Positions 26,328 to 34,774 of a stretch of 64,000 bases of DNA are shown here, piece by piece. Both the position numbers and the translations under genes were made by a program. The notes beneath the pieces are model-generated. The model was given only the letters and a program-made list of their open reading frames with translations, was not told where the DNA came from and searched no databases. The DNA comes from Halobacillus litoralis (lineage in GTDB: Bacteria > Bacillota > Bacilli > Bacillales > Halobacillaceae): assembly GCF_009856445.1 (NCBI RefSeq), contig NZ_WMFA01000001.1, forward strand, positions 310,001 to 374,000, in the 5' to 3' direction. Numbering within the stretch: the stretch's first letter is position 1; each line of letters starts with the position of its first letter.

Positions 26328-27660
26328 CTCGCACTCTCTCCTTCGGTAAATGGATCCAAAATGTCGTTCCGACTCCTTGCTCGCTTTCAATGGATAGCTC
26401 CGCGCCGTGTTCATTGACGACGTTTTTGACGAATGTCAGTCCTACACCAGGATGGGACTTCGTACTGTATCCTGCATTCCAAATTTTATTGATATTGGAT
26501 TGGCTGATGCCATGGCCATTGTCTTTCACACCAATAAGAATGCCTGATTGTTCTACTTTGGTAGCGATGGTCACTTTGGCGTCTTTTTTTCCTTCAACAG
26601 CATCGCTGGCATTATCAATCAAATTGACCAGCGCTCGTGTCATTCTGATTTTATTAATATAAATTTCAATATTTTCATCAGCGCTTAAATCAAATGCATA
26701 AATGGTGGCTGAATCTGATAATTTATTCGCGCGTACATATTCGATGAATGTTTTTAAGGTACACCAATTTTTCTTCTCGTGATACAAGATTTCAGATACC
26801 ATATCGCTGGTTGCTTGAATGGACGAGGAAATTTTATTGGTGTACTGAAGGATTTCGTCGTCCTTCGTTTTCATTTGGATGAGGCTGTTCAGCCCCTCCA
26901 TCAGGGATAATGGAGTTTTCAAGTCGTGAACGAGGTGTAAGGCCTCTCTTCCAGAACGTGATTCCACCATGTCGAGCCGGGCAATGTCCAAGTCCTGTCT
27001 CATTTTTGCTTTTTGTTCAGCAACAGTTAAGTACACCGCGAGGAATGTGGCATTTACGATAAATACCGCAAAAAAGACGAGGCTGTAAAAGCTTAACGTA
27101 CTCCCGAAACCCAGCTCCGCAGCCATACTTTTCACTTCCATGGAAATTTGTCCGCCACCAAACCCGAAAGCGCTTAGGAAAAGGACCGTATCCAGCCATT
27201 GGAACCCGAATAGCAATTGGGCGAGAATGAAAGCTTTGAATACAGGGCGTAATTGCCCATTTCCTAAAAAGTGAAGGACAGCGATCGATAATAAAAGAAA
27301 AATCGCAGGACCTCCGAAATGGTAGTTGATGGAGTTGTACCCATTAATCAAGGCGTAAACCAATGGGATGATGATCAGTGGGACAGCAACCTTCAACCAG
27401 GGCCGGTTCAACTTTACCCCGAGCTCATCTCCGAGCAGCAGAGCACCAATGTAATGAGGGAGGGCGCGAACTGTATTTAACATGACCAGTCCGAACGCAG
27501 CCATCATTAATGTGGCACCTGAGGGAGCAGCTTGAAGCCTCTCGATGACAGCTGCCAGGCCGGACCTCTCCACACTCAGCCAGAGCGGCATAGTCATGCC
27601 AATCAATATGAGAACGATTTTAATCCATATACTCTTCGACTTCAGCAATTCTGATTTCAT
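26305..27660 (-). CDS. Membrane sensor histidine kinase
   Basis: 451 residues. About six transmembrane helices occupy residues 10-215 with little extracellular sequence, suggesting a membrane-embedded sensor. The dimerisation/phospho-acceptor segment has H245 in LHLVHDLKTPLSLMEG, and the ATP-binding domain follows with N box LVNLIDNASDAVEG, G1 VKDNGHGIS and G2 GVGLTFVKNVV. The ATG at 27660 lies after TAGGGTG; a GTG nine bases upstream is less likely. Partner of the overlapping response regulator. The signal and targets are unknown; the neighbours give no hint. Confidence 0.87.
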   Translation of the reverse strand: MKSELLKSKSIWIKIVLILIGMTMPLWLSVERSGLAAVIERLQAAPSGATLMMAAFGLVMLNTVRALPHYIGALLLGDELGVKLNRPWLKVAVPLIIIPLVYALINGYNSINYHFGGPAIFLLLSIAVLHFLGNGQLRPVFKAFILAQLLFGFQWLDTVLFLSAFGFGGGQISMEVKSMAAELGFGSTLSFYSLVFFAVFIVNATFLAVYLTVAEQKAKMRQDLDIARLDMVESRSGREALHLVHDLKTPLSLMEGLNSLIQMKTKDDEILQYTNKISSSIQATSDMVSEILYHEKKNWCTLKTFIEYVRANKLSDSATIYAFDLSADENIEIYINKIRMTRALVNLIDNASDAVEGKKDAKVTIATKVEQSGILIGVKDNGHGISQSNINKIWNAGYSTKSHPGVGLTFVKNVVNEHGAELSIESEQGVGTTFWIHLPKERVRDENTDHG

Positions 27661-27839
27661 GGCAGTCACCCTAACGACGAGATCTTTCTATATATTCTAA
27701 TATATGAGACTGATATTTTCGATGCTTTTTTCCTTTGAAGCACTACAAAGTGTTGAGTTTCCATTCTTATCTTCTATGGAAAACGCAGCAAGCGGTAGTA
27801 TAATAGACATATATTTAAGGATGAAAGGTGTCCGCAACT

Positions 27840-28445
27840 ATGATTTTAATCATTGATAACTATGATTCATTCACATATAATCTAGCTCAATATTTTAAAC
27901 AGATGGATCCGGAAGTGATCGTGAAAAGAAACGATGAGTGGCAAATGGAAGAGATTCGTTCCCTCGAACCGAGCCTTATCGTGATTTCTCCAGGACCCGG
28001 GAGGCCGGAAGAATCAGGGATATGCAAGGATGTCCTGCACCACTTTGGTGGAGATATTCCACTATTAGGTATATGCCTAGGCCATCAGTTGATGGTTGAA
28101 TATTTTGGTGGAAGGGTCGTCAACGGAAGGCAGCCGATGCACGGGAAAGTAACGACGATTACGAATGATGGCCGGACCATGTTTCACAAGCTCCCTGGAT
28201 CTTTCCGAGTCACCCGTTATCACTCTCTACAGGTAGATTTAGCTTCATTGCCGGAAGATCTTGAAGTCACCGCTCTCTCTGAAGATGGCGTTCTGATGGG
28301 TGTCCGCCACCGGTATAAGATGATGGAAGGGATCCAATTCCATCCGGAATCCATTTTGACAGAGCACGGGTATGATCTGCTTCGTAACTTTTATGACCGG
28401 GCAGTTCGCTACAGGGCAAGTAGAAAGGAGGGGGTAGGCGTATGA
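27840..28445 (+). CDS. pabA: Aminodeoxychorismate/anthranilate synthase glutamine amidotransferase
   Basis: 201-residue class I glutaminase supplying ammonia to the PabB partner. Opening MILIIDNYDSFTYNLAQYF is diagnostic. The oxyanion motif ISPGPGRPEESGI, the nucleophile in LGICLGHQLM and the HPES triad in IQFHPESILTEHG are all present. The ATG at 27840 is taken as start because the family begins there and AAGGTG lies ahead. It overlaps pabB by 4 nt (ATGA). No trp genes are nearby, so folate synthesis is the main role, although PabA-type proteins can serve TrpE too. Confidence 0.9.
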   Translation: MILIIDNYDSFTYNLAQYFKQMDPEVIVKRNDEWQMEEIRSLEPSLIVISPGPGRPEESGICKDVLHHFGGDIPLLGICLGHQLMVEYFGGRVVNGRQPMHGKVTTITNDGRTMFHKLPGSFRVTRYHSLQVDLASLPEDLEVTALSEDGVLMGVRHRYKMMEGIQFHPESILTEHGYDLLRNFYDRAVRYRASRKEGVGV

Positions 28446-30187
28446 CAACCTCACCATTTTTACAGTTTGAATTCGCAAATGCGCAAGGGGAACCGTCCCC
28501 TAAAATATTTCAGCAGCCGCTGGAGATTCTCATGACCGATGATTTGAACGAGGTGAAAACAATCTTCGATCGAGTGGAAAAGAGGCTTGAGGAGGGGCTC
28601 TATGTAGCAGGTTATGTATCCTACGAGGCAGCCCCTGCTTTTGATCAAGCCTTTCGCGTTCACTCTCGTCCCGAATGGCCGCTAGTTTGGTTCGGAGTGT
28701 TCGATGGTTATCAAACAGCGGGGAAGTTTTCAGACTCTGATCCTTTTCAGGTGTCGGACTGGGATTTGCGTGGAGATTATGCTTCTTATCAGAAAGGAAT
28801 AGAAGAAGTCAAAGCCGGGATTGAAAGGGGCGATACGTATCAGGTGAATTTTACGACCAGAATGGCAGCCTCTTTCTCTGGTGATGATTACACTTTCTAC
28901 AGAAGGCTTGTCAGGAATCAGCAGTCTTCCTATAGTGCCTACTTGAATATGGGAGAACGGCGGATTTTATCTGCTTCCCCGGAATTGTTTTTCAGGGTCG
29001 ATAACCAGCAATTGAAAACAAAGCCAATGAAAGGTACGGCAGCAAGAGGGCGAGATGGCATAGAGGATGAGTCCAAGCGCCGGCATCTTCAGACATCAGA
29101 AAAGGAACGCTCAGAGAACCTTATGATTGTTGATTTGTTGAGAAATGATTTAGGTAGAATCGCCGTACCCGGGAGTGTCCATGTCCCCCACCTATTCGAA
29201 GTGGAAACCTATCCAACGGTTCACCAGATGACTTCGACTGTGGAAGGCCGGTTGCCTGAAAATTACACCATGTATCAATTGTTTCAATCCTTGTTTCCGT
29301 GTGGTTCAATTACAGGAGCTCCTAAAGTGAGAACCATGGAATACATTCAACGATTAGAAGACTCTCCACGTGAAGTGTATTGCGGGGCCATCGGTTATAT
29401 GACTCCGGATAAAGAGGCCATTTTCAATGTTCCTATTCGTACAGTCATGGTGGATCAAAAGCAGGAAAAAGCCGTTTATGGCACAGGCGGAGGTATTACA
29501 TGGGATTCAACTTCGGAAGGGGAATATGAGGAGTTGAAGACCAAGGCGCGACTCCTGACAGAGGATCGACCAAAATTTCAACTTTTAGAGACGATGAAAC
29601 TTGAAAATGGATCGATTGATTTAATAGACGATCACCTGGATCGAATCATGGCATCGGCTTCTTATTTCGCTTTTCCCATCAAAAGAAGTGATTTAGAAAA
29701 AACATGCTCTCAAGTAACCAATGCTTATCCCGAAGGTCTCTATAAAACTCGCATGCTCGTTGACGAAGAAGGGAAAGCTGATATTGAAGTGTATGATTTA
29801 TCGACACCCGCCTCTTGTGTAAGCGGCATCTTATCTGAAGATCCTGTGAACGAAGAGGATCCTTTTCTCTTTCATAAAACCACTCATCGGGATGTTTATC
29901 AGCGTCATCAATCCCCCGAAGCGGAATCGACGCTGCTCTGGAATCGAAGAGGTGAATTGACGGAGTTCACAATAGCCAATCTCGTCGTAAACATTGACGG
30001 GCACTACTATACCCCGCCCGTTCATTGTGGATTATTGGCTGGGACGTATAGGAAAGATTTATTAAGGTGTGGAAAACTGAAAGAAAAGGTTCTCTATAAA
30101 GAGGATATCCACAAGTTCGATGAAGTATGGATGATTAACGCCGTAAGAGGCTGGGTAAGAGTTGAATTACAGGAGAACGTTCAATGA
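28442..30187 (+). CDS. pabB: Fused aminodeoxychorismate synthase component I and aminodeoxychorismate lyase (PabB-PabC)
   Basis: 581 residues. Residues 1-380 are the chorismate-binding PabB domain (GDTYQVNFT, PMKGTAARG with the catalytic Lys, LLRNDLGRIA, FPCGSITGAPK, YCGAIGYM). Residues about 385-581 look like a PabC class IV PLP lyase (LLETMKLENGSIDLIDDHLDRI, ESTLLWNRRGELTEFTIAN, HCGLLAGTYR, EVWMINAVRGW). Together they convert chorismate to p-aminobenzoate for folate. B. subtilis has separate pabB and pabC; fused forms are known in other bacteria. The 4-nt overlap with pabA gives coupling. Confidence 0.9.
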   Translation: MTTSPFLQFEFANAQGEPSPKIFQQPLEILMTDDLNEVKTIFDRVEKRLEEGLYVAGYVSYEAAPAFDQAFRVHSRPEWPLVWFGVFDGYQTAGKFSDSDPFQVSDWDLRGDYASYQKGIEEVKAGIERGDTYQVNFTTRMAASFSGDDYTFYRRLVRNQQSSYSAYLNMGERRILSASPELFFRVDNQQLKTKPMKGTAARGRDGIEDESKRRHLQTSEKERSENLMIVDLLRNDLGRIAVPGSVHVPHLFEVETYPTVHQMTSTVEGRLPENYTMYQLFQSLFPCGSITGAPKVRTMEYIQRLEDSPREVYCGAIGYMTPDKEAIFNVPIRTVMVDQKQEKAVYGTGGGITWDSTSEGEYEELKTKARLLTEDRPKFQLLETMKLENGSIDLIDDHLDRIMASASYFAFPIKRSDLEKTCSQVTNAYPEGLYKTRMLVDEEGKADIEVYDLSTPASCVSGILSEDPVNEEDPFLFHKTTHRDVYQRHQSPEAESTLLWNRRGELTEFTIANLVVNIDGHYYTPPVHCGLLAGTYRKDLLRCGKLKEKVLYKEDIHKFDEVWMINAVRGWVRVELQENVQ

Positions 30188-30207
30188 TGTGAAGGAGTGT
30201 CTTGTTT

Positions 30208-30579
30208 ATGAAGAAACATATCGTTTTTTATGATGCCCAGTGTCCGTTTTGTTTTTATGTGAAGAAAACGTTCCGAACATTTGACTGGCTTCATCAAATT
30301 AAATGGGTGGCTGTTCAGGAAACAGAGGGGACAGGCAAATACCCTTACCTGGAGGGACGCAATACGCTGGATGAAATTCATATGCTGACAAAAGAAGGAG
30401 AGGTAAAAGAAGGGTTTGAAACCATTCGTAAACTGCTGCTTTCTCTGCCTTTATTTACTGTTATCGGCATTCTTCTCTCCTTCCCGGGCGTTGACAGGGT
30501 AGGATCTCCGTTATACCGCTGGTTTTCTGATCACAGACACCAATGGTTCGGCCGCTACGACCTTCCCAGATACGCATAA
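30208..30579 (+). CDS. Thiol-disulfide oxidoreductase DCC family protein (DUF393)
   Basis: 123-residue small protein with the DxxCPFC-type motif YDAQCPFCFYV (cysteines about residues 12 and 15), which defines the DCC family, and a C-terminal half with a hydrophobic segment (LSLPLFTVIGILLSFPG). Some members occur with membrane oxidoreductases; the specific role here is unknown. The ATG at 30208 or a TTG at 30202 could start it after GAAGGAG. It is 20 bp behind pabB and may be co-transcribed. Confidence 0.8.
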   Translation: MKKHIVFYDAQCPFCFYVKKTFRTFDWLHQIKWVAVQETEGTGKYPYLEGRNTLDEIHMLTKEGEVKEGFETIRKLLLSLPLFTVIGILLSFPGVDRVGSPLYRWFSDHRHQWFGRYDLPRYA

Positions 30580-30604
30580 AAGACCCTCCTCAGCGAGGGT
30601 CTTT
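30579..30604 (+). terminator. Rho-independent terminator
   Basis: AAAGACCCTC/GAGGGTCTTT with a 6-nt loop. It closes the pabA-pabB-DCC transcript. Confidence 0.85.
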
Positions 30605-30623
30605 ATTACGTTATATGGCAGGG

Positions 30624-31130
30624 TTTCTTGAAGACTCAGTTTCGAGATGTTTCCGGGGTTCGTTACTTGGGATGAGCGTCAGGGGTGGCCGGGAAGCTAC
30701 TCGCTTTCCTGTGGGGGAGTGGTGAGCTTCCTCGGACTTACGTCCTGCGGGATCTCACCTATCTCCTATCTCCCACGGGAGTCTCGCAGCTTCCCAACCA
30801 CCCCATACGATAAAGGTGAGAAACGAACCCCTTTGCCCAGTATGAGTGTCTTTCACAAATCCTGAATCTATAGTGATAAAGCGGACTATAACAGTCTTTA
30901 TCATTCAAAATGCGGTTGGAGAATCCATGTTGCTTCACTTTCCTGGAAGTGGTTTCGAGATACTTATCTGCTAAAGGGGTGGAGGGGGATGGCGAGACTC
31001 CTGCGGGAAAAAAGTGCATGGTGAGACCCCACAGGACGCAGTCTGAGGAGGGTCACCGCGCTCCCGCGGAAAGCGAGTCATCCCCCGCAGCCCCAACATA
31101 CCTAACGGACATCTCGAAGCCGAGTCGTCA
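30624..31130. repeat. Paired GC-rich repeat, locus 2
   Basis: Second copy of the composite seen at 13831. The left unit begins with the same outer end (GAAGACTCAGTTTCGAGATG from 30630) and is highly similar to the left unit of locus 1. The right unit starts GAAGTGGTTTCGAGATAC (30946) and ends in a decayed inverted end (ATCTCGAAGCCGAGTC, 31111-31126). The 130-bp centre carries CTATAGTGATAAAGCGGACT, related to the lone sequence at 41765. Lies between convergent genes. I see no gene in it. Confidence 0.87.
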
Positions 31131-31157
31131 ACTAAAGAAAGCTTTCCTGGGGAAGGG

Positions 31158-31319
31158 TTATTTCCGTTTTTTTCTTAGCATGCTGTAGGAACCAAGAGCG
31201 ATGACGATGATGGCGAAGGGCAGGGATGTCCACTGGTCGTTCGCGACGCCTTGATAAATACCATGAGAAAGAAACAATAAACATAAAATCAGAAATAGGA
31301 CCAACGATACTTTATTCAT
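31158..31319 (-). CDS. Small membrane protein, 53 aa
   Basis: Short frame starting MNKVSLVLFLILCLLFLSHG and ending SYSMLRKKRK. A hydrophobic N-terminal helix (4-18), a short polar middle with GVANDQWTSLP, a second hydrophobic helix (34-46) and a basic tail. Start well supported: ATAGGAGGTCACT lies directly before the ATG. Probably a two-helix membrane protein of unknown function. It abuts the right edge of repeat locus 2, but its coding sequence does not belong to the repeat. Confidence 0.6.
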   Translation of the reverse strand: MNKVSLVLFLILCLLFLSHGIYQGVANDQWTSLPFAIIVIALGSYSMLRKKRK

Positions 31320-31430
31320 AGTGACCTCCTATGCGTAAACTTCCTTTATCATACCGGAGGATGTTCGTTTTATCTAGTGTTCTGTGTTACATTATTATTG
31401 GATAATAATTTGACTTGAGGGGTATCCAGG

Positions 31431-32255
31431 ATGAGAGAAGAAATTACATATATCGGTGAAAAAATCTCGAAAAACTCGAATCAATTAGCTAATACAGTAC
31501 GTGAGTTGAAAACAGAGGAATTCGGAGAGGCTACCATTCGGACAGCGAATTGGGAGGAGCTATTCTCCTATATTGGTGAAGTGATTACCGGTGACGGTGT
31601 TTCTTCGATGGAGCACATTGAAATGTGGGCCAATCGTGAAGGGGAACAGAAAGTAGAGGCGGAAGTCGAGCTGGATCAATCTCTTCGAACGATGAACTTT
31701 GTTCGTCGAGCTATCTGGGGGATATTTTCTGATGAATTGTCCAACGATGAATTCGCTTCTTCTACGGTTGTGCATATCTGTAAAACCATTAATGAAGTAT
31801 TAGATGAAATTACGAAACACTTTAGTCAGACGTACTCCAGAAACATTCGCAGGGAGTGGGAAAGAAAAGAACTGCGGATGGCTGAACTGTCTGTCCCTGT
31901 TGTACCGATTACAAAAGGAGTGGCTGTACTTCCATTGATTGGAGAAGTGGATACCAATCGGGCTCAACAAATCATGGAAACCTCCTTAAATAAGAGTTCT
32001 GAATATGAATTGGATTATATTTTTATTGATGTATCTGGTGTCCCAGTAATTGACACGGTCATCGCTCATTACATTTATCAGGTTGTTCATGCCCTTGAGC
32101 TGGTTGGTGTTCACGCGACCCTCACAGGATTGAGGCCGGAAACAGCCAAATCCCTGGTAGACATGGGTGTAGATTTCACTCAAGTCCATACGAAGGCTGG
32201 ATTGCATCAGGCTTTAGAAGAGATCGGCATTTACATTCATCATGGTGAAGAGTAA
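31431..32255 (+). CDS. RsbR-family stressosome protein with STAS domain
   Basis: 274 residues. The N-terminal half (1-145) is an all-helical, globin-like sensor region of RsbR type; the C-terminal STAS domain (about 155-265) carries the RsbR signature IFIDVSGVPVIDTVIAHYIYQ with the phosphorylatable Thr and TGLRPETAKSLVDMGVD. Such proteins build the stressosome with RsbS and RsbT and feed the SigB general stress pathway. No rsbS/rsbT here, so this is a dispersed paralogue of the RsbRB/RC/RD sort. Own terminator. Confidence 0.87.
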   Translation: MREEITYIGEKISKNSNQLANTVRELKTEEFGEATIRTANWEELFSYIGEVITGDGVSSMEHIEMWANREGEQKVEAEVELDQSLRTMNFVRRAIWGIFSDELSNDEFASSTVVHICKTINEVLDEITKHFSQTYSRNIRREWERKELRMAELSVPVVPITKGVAVLPLIGEVDTNRAQQIMETSLNKSSEYELDYIFIDVSGVPVIDTVIAHYIYQVVHALELVGVHATLTGLRPETAKSLVDMGVDFTQVHTKAGLHQALEEIGIYIHHGEE

Positions 32256-32267
32256 CATCATAGAAAT

Positions 32268-32305
32268 AAAAAAGGACGGGGAATTCTTATTTCCCGTCCT
32301 TTTTT
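32268..32305. terminator. Bidirectional terminator
   Basis: AAAAAAGGACGGG/CCCGTCCTTTTTT with a 12-nt spacer, between the RsbR-like gene and the convergent reductase gene. Confidence 0.9.
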
Positions 32306-32326
32306 AGTATGATTTTTTACCTGTGA

Positions 32327-33334
32327 TTATTTTTGGGAAGGTTCAGCAACTTTGACAAGCTGTTTGCCAAGGTTCGCTCCTTCAAATAACCCAAAGAATG
32401 CATCCGGGATGTTTTCAAAACCTTCGGTGATTGTTTCCTCATATTTCAAACGGCCTTCCTGAAGCCATTGAGCTAAGTGGGAGAATCCTTCCTGGAATCG
32501 ATCCTGATAATCCCCTACTGTGAATCCTTTAATAAGTGCGCTGGATTTAATTAAATGCATCTGCATCCTTGGTCCTTGATCGTTTGGAACGTTGTAGGAT
32601 GCAATGGCTCCGCACTGAGCGATGCGCGCGAATTTGTTCAGCAATGGATAGACCGCGTCTGAAATGTCACCTCCGACATTATCAAAGTAGACGTCTACGC
32701 CATTTGGACAAGTTTCTTCTAGGCGGGCAGGAACATTTTCAGTTTTGTAGTTGATGACTTCGTCAACACCAAGTTCATTTTTCAAATACGATAATTTTTC
32801 ATCTGAACCGGCAATGCCGACCACATGACAGCCTGAGATCTTACCGATTTGGACAACAGCGGAGCCGACGGCACCGGCAGCTCCGGAAACGACTAATGTT
32901 TCGCCTTCTTTAGGCTGTCCAATATCCATCAGGCCGAAATATGCTGTCAATCCTGGCATGCCGAGGATTCCTAAAGATGTAGTGACGGGGCCAAGACTTG
33001 GATCAACTTTTCTGAGCGTGTCTGCGGGAGCTGCTGCATACTCTTTCCACGGCAGCATGCCTGTGACAATGTCACCTTCTTGTAAAGCATCTGCTTTCGA
33101 TTCCACAACTTCCCCAACGATTCCGCCTTCCATAGGTTCGTTCAATTGGAAGGGAGCGATATACGATTTAGCGGCGCTCATTCTGCCTCTCATGTAAGGA
33201 TCCACGGAAACATAAAGCAATTTGACGAGTACTTCCCCCTGAGATGGAACAGGGCGCTCGGTTTCTGCCATTTTAATATGCTCATGTGTAGGAGCGGCTT
33301 CTGGACGTTTGACTAATTGAATTTCTTTGTTCAT
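32327..33334 (-). CDS. NADP-dependent alkenal/one oxidoreductase (MDR, CurA/YfmJ-like)
   Basis: 335-residue zinc-free medium-chain dehydrogenase/reductase. Family signs: LLYVSVDPYMRGRMS, GMPGLTAYFGLMDIGQPK, the Rossmann motif VVSGAAGAVGSAVVQIGK (about 150-167) and DVYFDNVGGDISDAV. Related to leukotriene B4 12-hydroxydehydrogenase, E. coli CurA and B. subtilis YfmJ, which reduce activated C=C bonds with NADPH, a detoxifying role. The ATG at 33334 is chosen because AAAGGAGAG precedes it; the longer frame reads through that site. Confidence 0.88.
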   Translation of the reverse strand: MNKEIQLVKRPEAAPTHEHIKMAETERPVPSQGEVLVKLLYVSVDPYMRGRMSAAKSYIAPFQLNEPMEGGIVGEVVESKADALQEGDIVTGMLPWKEYAAAPADTLRKVDPSLGPVTTSLGILGMPGLTAYFGLMDIGQPKEGETLVVSGAAGAVGSAVVQIGKISGCHVVGIAGSDEKLSYLKNELGVDEVINYKTENVPARLEETCPNGVDVYFDNVGGDISDAVYPLLNKFARIAQCGAIASYNVPNDQGPRMQMHLIKSSALIKGFTVGDYQDRFQEGFSHLAQWLQEGRLKYEETITEGFENIPDAFFGLFEGANLGKQLVKVAEPSQK

Positions 33335-33435
33335 TTTTATCACTCTCCTTTCTTGTATCATAACGGGTCTCATCCTTTATTGGGAAATGATATGTTTGTG
33401 GATGTAAGGTACGATAGAACAAAGGAGGTGGAAGT

Positions 33436-34197
33436 ATGATGGAAAGGCTTTATGAAAAGGTGAAATTCGTGGAGGGAGAAAATTTCGTGACTATTGAAGA
33501 CACCCGCCATCTTACAGATGAAGAGCTTCAGTCATTGTCTCTCATTTTTTTAAAAGATTCTAAGTTTGCTGGAGTGAAAAATCGGACAATCCTTGTTCCT
33601 TCTACCTTTAAAGAAGAGACGACCGAATACATAAAAGACCTCGGTTTCAAGCATCACGACGATGTTTATTTTGTACGTTGTCGCTTGTTCGGGGAGGATA
33701 GGGGGAAAAGAGAAGCACAACCCTTTGAACTCATTTCGCTAAAGCAGGGCGAGGAGGGTGTTTTTAAGGAGACGTGGCGCCGGTCAATGGAAGGATCCTT
33801 GAACGCTCCCCAGTCCCTGAACATGGACGAACAAATGAAAAGCGTCAAAAAAGAATTAGGTCCAGGCTATGTGGATTCATGCTTGACTGTTTATGAAAAT
33901 GGGACCCCTATAGGAGTGATCATGCCGCACATTGAACCGGGGACGAAAAACGAAGGGAGAATTTTTTACTTTGGTTTGGTTCCGGAAGAAAGAGGTAAAA
34001 ATAAAAGCACGGCTTTGTATGAAGAGGGATTGTACTTACTGAAAAATTATTTTAAAGCAACCTATAGTATTGGAGCCACAAGTATCCATAACAAACCAAT
34101 GTTGAAAGTGTTCGAGAAATGCGGTTGTGCCATGACGGAAAAAGTGGGGATCTATAAATATTCACAGGACCCATATCAATCACCAAAGCTTATTTGA
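33436..34197 (+). CDS. GNAT family N-acetyltransferase
   Basis: 253 residues with a two-part build: a divergent N-terminal half (1-115) and a C-terminal GNAT domain with the acetyl-CoA motif A around RIFYFGLVPEERGKNKSTALYEEG and the following SIGATSIHNKPMLKVFEKCG. The pyrophosphate-binding Q/RxxGxG/A is reduced to ERGKNKS, as in many Bacillus members. The start follows AAAGGAGGTGGAAGT. Substrate unknown. Confidence 0.75.
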   Translation: MMERLYEKVKFVEGENFVTIEDTRHLTDEELQSLSLIFLKDSKFAGVKNRTILVPSTFKEETTEYIKDLGFKHHDDVYFVRCRLFGEDRGKREAQPFELISLKQGEEGVFKETWRRSMEGSLNAPQSLNMDEQMKSVKKELGPGYVDSCLTVYENGTPIGVIMPHIEPGTKNEGRIFYFGLVPEERGKNKSTALYEEGLYLLKNYFKATYSIGATSIHNKPMLKVFEKCGCAMTEKVGIYKYSQDPYQSPKLI

Positions 34198-34318
34198 TAG
34201 TAAGGGGAAGGTGGAGGAGCTCGACAAACAAGACAGGATGTCAGTCACGGGGTATATTGTTCTTAGTTAAAATAGGCAGATATGAACCAACTCCTCGCTA
34301 AGGGTCATGCAAAAAAAA

Positions 34319-34351
34319 GAAAACGCCCAGGCACAGGCCTGGACGTTTTTT
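34319..34351. terminator. Bidirectional terminator
   Basis: AAAACG-C-CCAGGC and GCCTGG-A-CGTTTT around a short loop, between convergent GNAT and DUF779 genes. Oligo-A on one side and oligo-T on the other. Confidence 0.85.
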
Positions 34352-34353
34352 AG

Positions 34354-34722
34354 TTAGGAATCAATACTTGCTTTTAATTCTTCGTACTCCTCCTTGGTAA
34401 ATGCGCGGGAGCGGGTGAGAAATCTTTTTCCTTCGACTCCTTCAAGTGAAAACATTCCTCCGCGGCCGTCAACGACATCAATAATCAGCTGTGTATGTTT
34501 CCAATAATCATATTGCTTTTTATTGATGTAAAAAGGGGTTTCGCCGATTTTTCCAAGTAGCACATCTTGACTGCCGATCATAAGGTCACCCTCCTCGTAA
34601 CACATCGGAGAGCTCCCATCACAGCACCCGCCTGATTGGTGGAAAAGAAGAGGACCGTGCTTTTCCTTCAGCATTTCAATGAGATCAAGAGCAGCGTCCG
34701 TCGCTTCTACACGTTCAACCAT
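34354..34722 (-). CDS. DUF779 family protein
   Basis: 122 residues, rich in Cys near the front (SGGCCDGSSPMCYEEG), and with DVLLGKIGETPFYINKKQYDYWKHTQ, the hallmark of DUF779. These proteins are regularly encoded beside acetaldehyde-type aldehyde dehydrogenases, as here, 52 bp downstream of the dehydrogenase. The role is unproven; metal or thiol chemistry is suggested by the cysteines. The ATG at 34722 is chosen because the in-frame upstream ATGAAAGGAGCT is itself the ribosome binding site. Confidence 0.85.
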   Translation of the reverse strand: MVERVEATDAALDLIEMLKEKHGPLLFHQSGGCCDGSSPMCYEEGDLMIGSQDVLLGKIGETPFYINKKQYDYWKHTQLIIDVVDGRGGMFSLEGVEGKRFLTRSRAFTKEEYEELKASIDS

Positions 34723-34774
34723 CTTTTCAGCTCCTTTCATATGGCCGAAATCAAGGAGTTTTTAGCTTCTCCTA

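Noticed and set aside
30543-31188. Open frames of 60-92 codons over repeat locus 2
   Set aside because: Same reason: frames shift between repeat copies. Only the short minus-strand frame 31158-31319 has a proper ribosome binding site and protein-like sequence.
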